From contig CACLGU010000009.1 of assembly GCA_902606505.1 (NCBI GenBank), forward strand, positions 1-43,102: DNA of 43,102 bases, in the 5' to 3' direction. Position numbers and translations under genes: made by a program. This document shows, piece after piece, positions 27,208-36,446 of this stretch. A model generated the notes under the pieces. The model saw only the letters and a program-made list of their open reading frames with translations. It had not been told where the DNA came from and ran no database searches. Source of the stretch: an uncultured Prochlorococcus sp. Its GTDB lineage: Bacteria > Cyanobacteriota > Cyanobacteriia > PCC-6307 > Cyanobiaceae. The number at the start of each line of letters is the position of its first letter. Within the stretch, counting starts at the first letter, position 1.

Positions 27208-28713
27208 TCAGCAAAAATCAATTATTTTAGACTTTAAATGATTAATAAAATAGTTTGGTGATAGTTCTTCGTTAGTGACCGTTCTTATCAATTCCATAGA
27301 ATTAACTGATCTACCGTATTTATGAACATTATTTCTTAACCAAAATATGATTTTTTGATATTCACCATTTTGTATTAAATCATCTATTAAACCAATTTCT
27401 CTTTCCATTTGAGAAGATATTTGAGCACTTATAAGATGACCTAACAAATATGAAGGGAAATATCCAAACGCACCTTCACTCCAATGAACATCTTGAAGAC
27501 AACCTTCTGAATCATTAGATGGTTTTATTCCTAAAAGTTCAGCATATCTTTTATTCCATTCCTCTGGAATATCTCCAGGAGGTAAACCTCCCTCAATTAA
27601 ATCTATTTCAAGTTCGGTTCTAACCAGAATGTGTAAACCATAAGTCAATTCATCTGCCTCAACCCTATTTAATCCTGCTTCTAAATGATTAATAGATTTC
27701 CAGAGTTCAAAATAATTATTAAATGTACATCCAGCTGAAACAAATTCTTTAAAAAATCTTTTCGAAAAAGATTTAGATTTAACTATTCTATTTTCCCAAA
27801 ATAATGATTGACTTTCATGTATACCCATAGAAGTTGCTTGACCTAAAGGCCAAGCAAACCATTGATGACTTTGTGATGGCAGACCTTGCTCGTAAATTGA
27901 ATGTCCCCACTCATGTGCAGTTGCTAAAAAACTTGATAATGGTTCACCTTCAACAATTCTTGTCGTAATCCTATAGTCATTAGGTCCTAATGTAATCGAA
28001 AAAGGATGGGGAGATTTTCCAACAACAACTTTATCTTTATCTCTCCCAAACTCATCAAGTAATTTAGAACATAAATTCTGTTGAGATTCTGGCCTTAAAT
28101 CCCATTGAAATTTCTTTGACTTGTTAATCCCTCTGATCAAGTCTGGAAGAGTTTCTTTTAGAGGCTGAAACATTTTATTCAACCACTTTAAAGTTAATTC
28201 AGGCTCAAAGGGTTGGGCTAGAGTCTCCCATGGTGAATATTGATCTGATATTTGTTTTGCCTCTTCAATCCGTAATTTGACTAGTTCTTCAAAGAATGGG
28301 AGGAAAACTTTAAAATCTGATCTTTTCTTAGCTTCTTGCCAACTTTCATATCCCTTAGATTTTGCCTTTGCTAAAGATTCAACTAGTTTAGGATCTAAAT
28401 TTTTAGCTCTATTAAATTCCTTGATTAAAAGATTAATATTTCTTGCTTTATCTTTTATAAAGAGTTGATTATTAGAATTTTGGTCAGTATTTAATAATTC
28501 ATTTTTAGCGGATTGTATTAAATTAAAAAATTTTTCAGAAGAATTGCGGCTATGCAAGATTTTTGCAATATAAGTAAGTTGTTCAGACCTCCAAGAAGCT
28601 CCTTTCTTGGGCATACCAGTATTCTGATCCCAATAAAGTGTATTTTGGATTGAACCTAATATTTGAGTTTCTTTAAGATAAGCCCCCAGCTTATTCCATT
28701 GAATTGCGGCCAA
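27208..28713 (-). CDS. Carboxypeptidase Taq-type (M32) metallopeptidase
   Basis: Cytosolic metallocarboxypeptidase of family M32, 501 residues, the family's normal length. Zinc site HEWGH in ATAHEWGHSIYEQG, the third ligand region GIHESQSLFWEN, DQNTGMPKKG near the N terminus (family-typical YWDxxTxMP), and the C-terminal YPSYLLGH-like GYFPSYLLGHL. Substrate preference is broad in the family. The start is TTG at 28713. It is divergent from the YjbQ-family gene and 60 bases upstream of ppa, possibly cotranscribed with it. Confidence 0.92.
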   Translation of the reverse strand: MAAIQWNKLGAYLKETQILGSIQNTLYWDQNTGMPKKGASWRSEQLTYIAKILHSRNSSEKFFNLIQSAKNELLNTDQNSNNQLFIKDKARNINLLIKEFNRAKNLDPKLVESLAKAKSKGYESWQEAKKRSDFKVFLPFFEELVKLRIEEAKQISDQYSPWETLAQPFEPELTLKWLNKMFQPLKETLPDLIRGINKSKKFQWDLRPESQQNLCSKLLDEFGRDKDKVVVGKSPHPFSITLGPNDYRITTRIVEGEPLSSFLATAHEWGHSIYEQGLPSQSHQWFAWPLGQATSMGIHESQSLFWENRIVKSKSFSKRFFKEFVSAGCTFNNYFELWKSINHLEAGLNRVEADELTYGLHILVRTELEIDLIEGGLPPGDIPEEWNKRYAELLGIKPSNDSEGCLQDVHWSEGAFGYFPSYLLGHLISAQISSQMEREIGLIDDLIQNGEYQKIIFWLRNNVHKYGRSVNSMELIRTVTNEELSPNYFINHLKSKIIDFC

Positions 28714-28821
28714 AAATTTTTATATAATTTAATTTCATCTTAAGATAAAAAATTTGATGTTTGCATAAAACATACATTTTTTATCCAATATAGAATATTA
28801 ATTAATTGGGTTTTTACTTAT

Positions 28822-29277
28822 ATGGAACAAATATTTTCAAAATTAGAATTTATAACTACTGGGGAGGGTTTTGTCGATATAACAAATGATTTGAATTTAT
28901 TTATTGAAAAAAATAATTTTAATTCAGGATTTTTAAATTTAACTTCTCTTCATACCAGTTGTAGCTTAACTATTAATGAGAATGCTGATCCAAATGTGCT
29001 GAGAGACTTAAAAAGATATATGCAATCTTTAGTCCCATATAATTCATACTTAACATTATCAAAAAACAGAGAAGAAATTTCTTATAAACATTATCAAGAA
29101 GGAGCTGACGATATGCCAGCACATATTAAAACATCCTTGACAAACACTTGTTTATCTTTGAGCTTTCGGGACGGCAATATTATCCTTGGCACATGGCAAG
29201 CAATTTATTTATGGGAACATAGATTTGATCAAAAAAGAAGGGTTTTAAATGTACATATAATTGGTGAGAAAAGGTAA
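28822..29277 (+). CDS. YjbQ / UPF0047 family protein
   Basis: A 151-residue protein of the UPF0047 (YjbQ) family. Conserved segments: LTSLHTSCSLTINENADPNV, GADDMPAHIKTSLT and GTWQAIYLWEHR, with the three conserved His (HTSC, PAHIK, EHR) that probably form a metal site. Family members show weak thiamine-phosphate synthase activity and some databases name it so, but the physiological role is open. It heads a + strand run that continues with a pterin dehydratase, a G3E GTPase and an iron permease. Confidence 0.9.
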   Translation: MEQIFSKLEFITTGEGFVDITNDLNLFIEKNNFNSGFLNLTSLHTSCSLTINENADPNVLRDLKRYMQSLVPYNSYLTLSKNREEISYKHYQEGADDMPAHIKTSLTNTCLSLSFRDGNIILGTWQAIYLWEHRFDQKRRVLNVHIIGEKR

Positions 29278-29320
29278 AATATTTATAATGTAATTAATAA
29301 AAACTAATACTAACTATTTA

Positions 29321-29611
29321 ATGGAACCTTACCTTTTGCATAATGAAGAACTGAAGGAATTAGTTTTCAAAATACCCGGCTGGGAAATTAACAATAAACA
29401 AATCCAGAGGGAATTCAAATTTTTTAATTTTATTGAAGCCTTCTCATTTATGACTAAAATTGCTTTAATTTGCGAAAAATATAACCATCATCCCAACTGG
29501 GAAAACGTTTATTCAAAAGTAATAATTAGGTTTACTACACATGATTTGGGGGGGATTACAAATCTGGATCAAACATTAGCTTCAGAAATCAATAAAGTTT
29601 TCGATCAATAA
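29321..29611 (+). CDS. Pterin-4a-carbinolamine dehydratase
   Basis: PCD/DCoH-fold protein of 96 residues. The active-site signature is intact: CEKYNHHPNWENVYSKV and then FTTHDLGGIT, providing three His. In most bacteria it recycles the pterin of aromatic hydroxylases; no such hydroxylase is seen here, and in cyanobacteria the protein has been linked by others to carboxysome-like roles only as distant homologues, so I leave the role as pterin dehydratase-like. It sits 43 bases after the YjbQ gene and 41 before the GTPase. Confidence 0.92.
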   Translation: MEPYLLHNEELKELVFKIPGWEINNKQIQREFKFFNFIEAFSFMTKIALICEKYNHHPNWENVYSKVIIRFTTHDLGGITNLDQTLASEINKVFDQ

Positions 29612-29652
29612 AATTACAAATTTGAATTTATTCTTTAAAAAATTTCGTCAAA

Positions 29653-30678
29653 ATGTCTAAAGAGTTATTACCTGTTACGATTATTAGTGGATTTTTAGGT
29701 TCTGGCAAAACTACACTTTTAAATCATATTTTAAAAAATCAAGTTGGTCTTAAAACAGCTGTTTTGGTTAATGAATTTGGAGAGATAGGAATAGATAATG
29801 ACTTAATAATAGAAGGTTCAGAGGATATGATCGAATTAAATAATGGCTGTATATGTTGCTCTATTAATGGTGAATTATTAAATACAGTATCCAAAGTTTT
29901 AGAAAGATCTGAAAATATAGACTATATGATTGTCGAGACTACTGGGTTAGCAGATCCATTACCAGTAGCCATGACTTTTGCAGCTGGAGATCTTCGAGAG
30001 AAAGTAAGATTAGATTCAATCATCACTGTTATTGATGGAGAAAATTTTGATTTTGAAATAAATAATACAAGTGTCGCCTATTCTCAGATTTTATACGGAG
30101 ATATTCTTCTCCTAAATAAGTGTGATTTGGTCAATGAAGAAAAATTAAAGAAAGTCGAAAAATTTATAAATAAAATAAAAAAAGAACCAAGGATATTGAG
30201 ATCAACCAATAGTGAAGTTGGATTACAAACAATAATGAGTGTAGGTCTATTTGAAACAGATACTTTTCAATATGATAAGGATAAAGGAGATGTAGAAGAA
30301 AACTCACACGACCACTCTTCTCATTCTCACGACCACTCTTCTCATTCTCACGACCACTCTTCTCATTCTCACGATTTGATCAATAATATAGAGGGGTTTA
30401 CATCAGTTTCTTATGAGACATTTGAACCATTTTCCTTAAGGAAGTTTCAATATTTCTTAGATAATCAAATCTCACAAAATGTGTTTAGGGCAAAAGGAAT
30501 ATTATGGTTTATGGAAAGTGAAAGAAAACACATTTTTCACCTTTCTGGAAAACGATTTTCTCTAGATGATGAAGAATGGACAAAAGAAAAATCTAATAAG
30601 ATAGTATTAATTGGAAGAGACTTAGATCATCAAACTATTAAAAATCAACTTTCATCATGTAGATTTAGCTCAGATTAA
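29653..30678 (+). CDS. G3E-family GTPase (COG0523), metal chaperone type
   Basis: P-loop GTPase of the COG0523 subgroup, 341 residues. The Walker A GFLGSGKT is at 13-20, the metal-binding CICC at 66-69, then ETTGLADP, the guanine motif LNKCDLV, and a C-terminal CobW_C domain from about residue 255. Between the domains lies a His/Asp/Ser tract (about 219-242) of three identical seven-residue units. Such tracts bind Zn, Ni or Co in this family. The older label CobW (corrinoid) is not well supported here; the neighbouring iron permease suggests metal homeostasis. The metal is unknown. Confidence 0.9.
   Translation: MSKELLPVTIISGFLGSGKTTLLNHILKNQVGLKTAVLVNEFGEIGIDNDLIIEGSEDMIELNNGCICCSINGELLNTVSKVLERSENIDYMIVETTGLADPLPVAMTFAAGDLREKVRLDSIITVIDGENFDFEINNTSVAYSQILYGDILLLNKCDLVNEEKLKKVEKFINKIKKEPRILRSTNSEVGLQTIMSVGLFETDTFQYDKDKGDVEENSHDHSSHSHDHSSHSHDHSSHSHDLINNIEGFTSVSYETFEPFSLRKFQYFLDNQISQNVFRAKGILWFMESERKHIFHLSGKRFSLDDEEWTKEKSNKIVLIGRDLDHQTIKNQLSSCRFSSD
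30307..30369 (+). repeat. Three perfect 21-base tandem repeats coding a His-rich tract
   Basis: Three identical 21-base units (30307-30327, 30328-30348, 30349-30369), then the first bases of a fourth. Each encodes HDHSSHS. Identity at every third codon position suggests recent expansion or ongoing slippage, not selection on the protein alone. Confidence 0.95.
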
Positions 30679-30705
30679 AGTTTACGTATTTGGATTTATT
30701 AATTT

Positions 30706-32244
30706 TTGAAAGTACTTATTAAAGGATTTAAAAAAGCATTAACTGAATTAAAACTATTTTATTTTACTTCGTTTTTTGTTGCACTCTTAGTAATCATTCC
30801 AATCTCGAATTTTCTTCTTGAAGGATTTCTATATGTCGTAAGTGGAAATTTTTCATTAGGTATTGCTGGAAGAGAAGAGGTATTAGAAACTTTAAAAGTT
30901 ATGGTACTCACAAGTTTTTTTGGAGGAGGATTAGGCACTTTGAATGGATGGTTGCTTTCAAATTGTGATTTTAAGTTCAGAAAAGTTCTCCGTATTTGTC
31001 AGCTAATTCCACTAGCTGCCCCAGCCTACCTAATAACAGCTGTTTTACAGGATTTAGGAAGTATCTTTGGGTATCAAGTAACCGGTTTATGGTGGGGGGT
31101 ATTAATACTTTCAATTTCTACTTATCCATATGTATTTATTCTTGCTAACGAAAGTTTTAATAAATTTGGAGTCAATCAAATCAATGCTAGTAGAGGATTA
31201 GGAGTTGGGCCCTGGAGGAGCTTCTTTAAAATCGCTTTTCCAATGGCGTTACCAGCGCTAATAACAGGAATAAGTTTAATGTGTATGGAAGTAATGAATG
31301 AGTTAGGTACATTTGCATTATTAAACATTCCAAGTATTTCAACAGGTATAGCCGAAAATTGGATAATTGAGGGAAATCCAAAAAGTGCTATTGGACTATC
31401 TTTGGTAGCATTATTTATAATTTTCACATTAATTATTTTTGAAAAATTCTCTAGAAGAAAATCAAAGAGGTGGAGTGAGAATCCTGCATCAAGAGATTCT
31501 CAAGGGTGGGAATTAAAAAAAACTAGAGCTAATTTAGCAATAACCTTATCTTTATTTCCTCCAATTTTCTCTTTTGGAATTCCATGTTTTTGGGTTCTGC
31601 TCAATATCGATCAAATACAAAAAGGGTTTTCTATAGAATTGCTTACCCTATCATTCAGGACCATAAGTCTAGGATTTTTTACTGCATTAATAACGATGCT
31701 ATTCTCCTTAATGATTTCCTTAGCCAGACGCCCAAATAAAAGCTTTTTATTAGGACTAATAACAAACCTTGCAGGAATAGGTTACGCAATTCCAGGTACT
31801 GTATTAGCTTTATCTTTAATAAGCATTTCTTCTTCAAAATTTAATTTGATTGCTATTTTCTTATTAATTTGGGGTTATCTTGTCAGATTTCTAACTATTT
31901 CTAAGGGTTCTATTGATTCAAGTCTTGAGAGAATCTCCCCTAGTCTTGATGAAGCAGCACTTGGACTAGGAGAGGATTGGCTGGGAGTTATTAAAAGAAT
32001 TCATCTACCACTTCTCCAGGGACCAATATTTGTAGGCTCACTTTTAGTTTTTGTAGACACTATAAAAGAATTACCCATAACCTTTATTCTAAGACCATTC
32101 GATTTTGATACATTATCTGTGAGAATATATCAATATGCTGGAGATGAAAGAATGGTAGAGGCAATATTACCAGCCATCCTTATCATGACTTTAGGCCTTA
32201 TTGCATCAATTACATTGGTACCAACTTTAGAGAAAAAAAACTAA
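30706..32244 (+). CDS. Ferric iron ABC transporter permease (FutB/FbpB type)
   Basis: Polytopic inner-membrane permease with two BPD_transp_1 halves in 512 residues, as in FbpB/FutB. Each half ends in an EAA-type loop: ASRGLGVGPWRSFFKIAFP in the first, AALGLGEDWLGVIKRIHLP in the second. About twelve membrane segments are apparent. The start is TTG at 30706, 27 bases after the GTPase stop. No periplasmic binding protein or ATPase partner lies in the window, so these must be encoded elsewhere. Iron specificity is inferred from family resemblance. Its last four bases overlap the convergent UPF0104 gene. Confidence 0.87.
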   Translation: MKVLIKGFKKALTELKLFYFTSFFVALLVIIPISNFLLEGFLYVVSGNFSLGIAGREEVLETLKVMVLTSFFGGGLGTLNGWLLSNCDFKFRKVLRICQLIPLAAPAYLITAVLQDLGSIFGYQVTGLWWGVLILSISTYPYVFILANESFNKFGVNQINASRGLGVGPWRSFFKIAFPMALPALITGISLMCMEVMNELGTFALLNIPSISTGIAENWIIEGNPKSAIGLSLVALFIIFTLIIFEKFSRRKSKRWSENPASRDSQGWELKKTRANLAITLSLFPPIFSFGIPCFWVLLNIDQIQKGFSIELLTLSFRTISLGFFTALITMLFSLMISLARRPNKSFLLGLITNLAGIGYAIPGTVLALSLISISSSKFNLIAIFLLIWGYLVRFLTISKGSIDSSLERISPSLDEAALGLGEDWLGVIKRIHLPLLQGPIFVGSLLVFVDTIKELPITFILRPFDFDTLSVRIYQYAGDERMVEAILPAILIMTLGLIASITLVPTLEKKN

Positions 32245-33197
32245 ATTTTTTTGGAAAGTTTTCTTATTAAAAAAGGGAAGCTTAACAACAAATCTGCAGA
32301 GGTTGATATAATCCTAAAATAAATTAAGCTAATGAGGATTATATTTTGTGGAATACTTTTGCCAATAAAAAAAAGGAGGCAAGCCTCAAAAACGCCAACT
32401 CCTCCTGGAGCTGTTGGAACTACCAAGCCTAAAGACCATGACAAAGAAAAAATTACTAATAAAAATATGCTGTTCAGATTATTAGTTGTATAAAAAGTAT
32501 TTAAGCAAATATAAAAACCAACAAATTTAGATAAAACAAAACCAATTTCAAGTAATAAAGCTCTAGTAGGGAAAAAAGAAATTATATTTATTCTCTCTGC
32601 AAAATAGTTCTTTGAATTTGGAAGTCTCAAAACCTCTAATACTTTTCCCTTAAGAAACCCTATTCTTTTTAAAATAAGATAAATTAATTTCCTATTTAAG
32701 AATAATAAAGGAAAAATTAAAAAAAAATAAAGTGGTGAAAAAATCAATCCAAAAGATGCCAAAAGAAAAGATCCACTCAACATAAAATAAGGTTCTATAA
32801 GCGTCGAATATAAAGCAATCTGTGGATTACTTATTTTTTTTATAAAATTAAATCTTTCAACAAAATGCCAAACCCCTCCGGGAATATATTTAAGAATATT
32901 GGTTAAAACATAAAAAGAGATAAGGTTATTACTTTTAAATTCTTTCCCGAACCATTTAACAATATATTTCCATGCATAAGCGTTCAAGTAAATACTTAAA
33001 ACACAAAATAAAAATGATAAAAATAGATTAATTCCATTTCTTTCTAAATTGATATCAAAAGAAATTTGATCAATATTATCAAAAAAATAGATGCAAAAAT
33101 ATAACAAGCTTGAAATAAAGAAAATACTCTTTAAATTTCCAAAATTAATTTTTTTAATGAATTTCAAATGTGCTTGTTTACTTAAATTAAATCTCAT
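32241..33197 (-). CDS. UPF0104 / LPG-synthase-like membrane protein
   Basis: Polytopic membrane protein, 318 residues, about eight hydrophobic segments. It carries the UPF0104 signatures KYIPGGVWHF and the C-terminal PTAPGGVGVFEA, related to the flippase-like membrane domain of MprF and AglD. The soluble aminoacyl-transferase domain of MprF is absent, so it is not a lysyl-phosphatidylglycerol synthase; a lipid or polyprenol-related role is likely in the family. The start overlaps the larC stop by four bases (ATGA), so it is coupled to larC. Confidence 0.82.
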   Translation of the reverse strand: MRFNLSKQAHLKFIKKINFGNLKSIFFISSLLYFCIYFFDNIDQISFDINLERNGINLFLSFLFCVLSIYLNAYAWKYIVKWFGKEFKSNNLISFYVLTNILKYIPGGVWHFVERFNFIKKISNPQIALYSTLIEPYFMLSGSFLLASFGLIFSPLYFFLIFPLLFLNRKLIYLILKRIGFLKGKVLEVLRLPNSKNYFAERINIISFFPTRALLLEIGFVLSKFVGFYICLNTFYTTNNLNSIFLLVIFSLSWSLGLVVPTAPGGVGVFEACLLFFIGKSIPQNIILISLIYFRIISTSADLLLSFPFLIRKLSKKI

Positions 33198-34426
33198 TTC
33201 CAGTTTTCAAATGCTCTAAATTTTTTACTTGATTCTTCTATTATTTTTCTTATTTCGTAAGTTGATATTTTATGCTTTAAATTTAATCTTAAAACCTCAT
33301 CATTTTCTGGTTTCATAATTATTGATCCGTCTGGTTTCAAAGTTTGTTTAACTTTTATATTTCCAAAAATCGTTGAACATTCTCCTCTACGTCTAAGTAA
33401 TATCCATCTGTATTGGGTCCTTTCACGAACCCCAATAGTGTTTGAATAATCAAACCATAATCGCCTAAAAAATTCTTTTTTCTCTAAGGGCAAGATTGCT
33501 TGAATAGAAAATCCAATTCTATTTTTTTTCATATTGATAGCTTGATAAGAAACGTCATAAGCTCCCTCGATTCTAAGTTTCTCCACAAAATTAGATATAT
33601 CTTCGGGTGTTTGGTCATCAATCCATGCTTCTTGAATAATTATCTCTTCACGCTTTGGACTAATTTGTTCATTATCGTTAATAGAAGAATTATTAAATGA
33701 TGTAATTTTATAAACTCTTACCAAATTAGGGAATGAAAAATTAAGGTTCCCAATGCCTACTCCATAAGAGTTAATAGAATATTTTGAAGGAGGTTCTAGA
33801 TAGTCGACAAGATTAGCAAGTAATGCAATACCAGTTGGAGTTGAGAGTTCGCCCTCTATTGAGTTCCAGTCTGATAAGACTTTGATATTTTTTTGTCTTA
33901 TTAGCTCTATTACAGCAGGAGCTGGTACAGATAATTTGCCATGTTCAGTCTGAACAAAACCTTTTCCCAAAGTTGGTTCATTACAATAAACCCTCTTGGG
34001 ATTTAAGTAATTCAATGAAGCACATACTCCAATGATATCCACCAATGAATCTATAGCTCCAATTTCATGAAAATGAACATAATCAGATTTAATGCCATGA
34101 ACTTTTCCTTCGGCAATTGCTAAAGATTCAAATACTCCATAAATTATTTTTTTTAATTTATCTTCTAAGTGGCATTTTAAAATTAGTTCCTTAATACTCT
34201 TCCAAGTTCTTTTGATAGGACTACCATCAATATTCTCAACCTTTGTCTTTATGCCTCGGATTGAACAACTTTTTGATTCCTTAAAGTCTATTTGATATAA
34301 ATCCTTTAATCCAAGATCAATAAGTGGTTGCTCAATGACTTTTTTAGGCACCCCTAAATCATAAAAAGCTCCTAACAACATATCTCCAGAGATACCAGGA
34401 GAACATTCAATTAAAATATCTTCCAT
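33194..34426 (-). CDS. larC: LarC family (UPF0272) nickel insertion protein
   Basis: In lactobacilli LarC inserts nickel into the pincer cofactor of lactate racemase, using CTP. The 410-residue protein shows the N-terminal ECSPGISGDMLLGA, the HFHEIGAIDSLVDIIG segment with its His pair, the GELSTPTGIALL motif, and a C-terminal domain with MKKNRIGFSIQ. No larA, larB or larE is visible in this window. It is the third gene of a minus-strand run, 39 bases after the preceding unknown gene, and overlaps the UPF0104 gene by four bases. Confidence 0.9.
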   Translation of the reverse strand: MEDILIECSPGISGDMLLGAFYDLGVPKKVIEQPLIDLGLKDLYQIDFKESKSCSIRGIKTKVENIDGSPIKRTWKSIKELILKCHLEDKLKKIIYGVFESLAIAEGKVHGIKSDYVHFHEIGAIDSLVDIIGVCASLNYLNPKRVYCNEPTLGKGFVQTEHGKLSVPAPAVIELIRQKNIKVLSDWNSIEGELSTPTGIALLANLVDYLEPPSKYSINSYGVGIGNLNFSFPNLVRVYKITSFNNSSINDNEQISPKREEIIIQEAWIDDQTPEDISNFVEKLRIEGAYDVSYQAINMKKNRIGFSIQAILPLEKKEFFRRLWFDYSNTIGVRERTQYRWILLRRRGECSTIFGNIKVKQTLKPDGSIIMKPENDEVLRLNLKHKISTYEIRKIIEESSKKFRAFENWK

Positions 34427-34465
34427 AAATCAAAGATTTCTTGACTGGTAAAATTGCGTTGAATA

Positions 34466-35077
34466 TCAAGCTTTCATTCTAGTTTTTTTAGAAAGACTTT
34501 TTTCAATCACTTCGTAATTTATTAATTTCAAAGAATTTCCATCTCTGTTAATATCTAAACTTACAAAGCTATGAAGAAGTTCAAGAGAAAGTTCTCCTTT
34601 TATGACTAATTTAAAATTTTTGTTTTTTAATTTTTTTGACTTAAGGTCAGAGCAAATTTTAATAACAATTTCTTTCTTTTGAGTGTTGACAAAAACTAAT
34701 TCTCCGCGAACAGAAAAATAATTATCTTTTAGATCTAATTCTTCTAGTAATTTAGAAAAGTTAGTTTTTGCAGAATCATTTGGGAAATCATTTAGTTGAT
34801 AGGGATCCCAGATGCCTGCAACCTGTAAATGTAAGTTTTGAGTATTTTTATTCTTTGGATAAACAATCCAATAATAGCTTTTCTTTAAGTCAATATGCTT
34901 TTTTAAAAGTGATAATGCTTTACCTAGTACTACTGTTTCAATTTTTTCGCCTTTATTATCAATTAAAAAGCCTTTATTTAATTGCTCAGTACCATGGGGT
35001 GTATATTTGCCATTAATAATACCGATTGCTCTTTGCTGTAACTGGTTAGTAACTTTTGGTATAGGGTTTTTTAACAT
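34466..35077 (-). CDS. Hypothetical soluble protein
   Basis: A 203-residue protein not assigned to a family by eye. It is rich in Lys and Leu, with no signal or membrane segment. The first half has GIINGKYTPHGTEQLNKG and KSYYWIVYPKNKN, the middle FSVRGELVFVNTQKKEIVIKI and FKLVIKGELSLELL, which look like beta strands of an OB-type or RNA-binding fold, though this is a guess. The gene starts ten bases after the exported protein gene and precedes larC. The ATG start is clear. Confidence 0.7.
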   Translation of the reverse strand: MLKNPIPKVTNQLQQRAIGIINGKYTPHGTEQLNKGFLIDNKGEKIETVVLGKALSLLKKHIDLKKSYYWIVYPKNKNTQNLHLQVAGIWDPYQLNDFPNDSAKTNFSKLLEELDLKDNYFSVRGELVFVNTQKKEIVIKICSDLKSKKLKNKNFKLVIKGELSLELLHSFVSLDINRDGNSLKLINYEVIEKSLSKKTRMKA

Positions 35078-35087
35078 ATTAAAATTT

Positions 35088-35372
35088 TTATTTTTCCTCC
35101 AAACTATTAAAAGACTTTAACGCATCGTCAATAGCATCAGAAGGATTAGTCGCATCATTCATACTATTTTGTCTTCGAATCATTTCCACAATTTCAAAAG
35201 GATTGGTTGGAAGAACCGAACTATCCTCATCTGTTTTAGTTGAGTTATCAATTTCTAATTTTTCAAATAAATCTTGCGCATTTAGGTAATTACCTCTTGA
35301 GGAAACTAACAAAATAAAAGAAATTACAAAAGTTATTGGTATTGGCAGGCTTTTGCAAAAATTATTTTTCAT
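35088..35372 (-). CDS. Small exported protein of unknown function
   Basis: A 94-residue protein with an N-terminal signal peptide (basic start, hydrophobic about 8-25, likely cleavage after YLNAQ near 31). The mature part is acidic and Asn/Ser-rich, with FEIVEMIRRQNSMNDATNPS and a helical end. I chose ATG at 35372; a TTG at 35387 would add five residues. It heads the run of four minus-strand genes ending with the UPF0104 protein. No family recognised. Confidence 0.7.
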   Translation of the reverse strand: MKNNFCKSLPIPITFVISFILLVSSRGNYLNAQDLFEKLEIDNSTKTDEDSSVLPTNPFEIVEMIRRQNSMNDATNPSDAIDDALKSFNSLEEK

Positions 35373-35443
35373 TTTATTTAATTTCAAAATTCTTTTATAC
35401 CAGAATTATCTGCTAATTTAATTTTACATAATTTGGTAGAAAT

Positions 35444-36289
35444 TTGTTAATAGCAACTTGGAATGTTAACTCAATAAGAACCAGACTTTCACAAATAATA
35501 GATTGGATTAATCAAGTAAATCCAGATATTCTATGTTTGCAAGAAACAAAAGTGATTGATGATAATTTCCCCGTTGAACCTTTTGAACAATTAGGTTACT
35601 CATTAGAGATATACGGACAAAAATCTTACAACGGTGTGGCTATTATTTCAAAAATAAAGCCAGAAAATGTCAAAAAAGGATTCAACGATTGTAAAGATTC
35701 TAATCAAAATTCCGAAATTTTCCTAGATCAAAAAAGATTAATTTCTGCTGATATTAATGGTATAAAAATCATAAATGTCTATGTACCAAACGGATCTTCT
35801 CTAGAATCTAGTAAGTTCGAATACAAAATTAATTGGTTAAATTGTTTATCTTCATTTTTGGATGAGCAAGAAAAAAAAGGTGAATTAATTTGTCTAATGG
35901 GTGATTTTAATGTTGCTCCATCTAACTTGGATATTCATGATCCAAAGAAATATGAAGGAGGAATAATGGCATCTGAGATAGAGAGAAATGCAATAAATAA
36001 TGTTTTGAAAAAAAGATTAATAGATTCTTTCAGGATTTTTGAACAAAATACAGGCCATTGGAGTTGGTGGGATTACCGTAATAACGCATTTGAATTAAAT
36101 AAAGGTTGGAGAATAGACCATATATATATAAGCAAAGAACTGACATCAAAACTTAAAAGTTGTGTCATAGACTGCTCACCAAGAGGTAATTTACGTCCAA
36201 GTGATCATGCCCCAGTAATGATAGAACTTAACTTAAACGATATAAATGAAGATTTTTTAGAGGATGAGGAGAATTTTTTCGAAATATAA
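35444..36289 (+). CDS. xthA: Exodeoxyribonuclease III (AP endonuclease)
   Basis: Base-excision-repair nuclease of the exonuclease III family. Visible catalytic blocks: TWNVNSIRTRL, CLQETKVID, GVAIISK, INVYVPNGSS, MGDFNVAPSNLDIHDP and the C-terminal WRIDHIYIS and SDHAPVMIEL (catalytic Asp-His). Length of 281 residues includes a short acidic tail (EDFLEDEENFFEI) not needed for catalysis. The start is TTG at 35444, directly before the first strand. It is divergent from the exported-protein gene, 71 bases apart. Confidence 0.95.
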   Translation: MLIATWNVNSIRTRLSQIIDWINQVNPDILCLQETKVIDDNFPVEPFEQLGYSLEIYGQKSYNGVAIISKIKPENVKKGFNDCKDSNQNSEIFLDQKRLISADINGIKIINVYVPNGSSLESSKFEYKINWLNCLSSFLDEQEKKGELICLMGDFNVAPSNLDIHDPKKYEGGIMASEIERNAINNVLKKRLIDSFRIFEQNTGHWSWWDYRNNAFELNKGWRIDHIYISKELTSKLKSCVIDCSPRGNLRPSDHAPVMIELNLNDINEDFLEDEENFFEI

Positions 36290-36446
36290 AAAAATAAATT
36301 GAATCTCTTCTTGAATCCATGGAAACGCTTATTGATAAAGAGTTATCTAAAATGAGATAGTATTTTTATAATTATTTCTTTAAAACTAATAATTTACAAT
36401 CCAAACTATCGCAATAAAAATATCATAATGTAGAATTTCATTCTGA

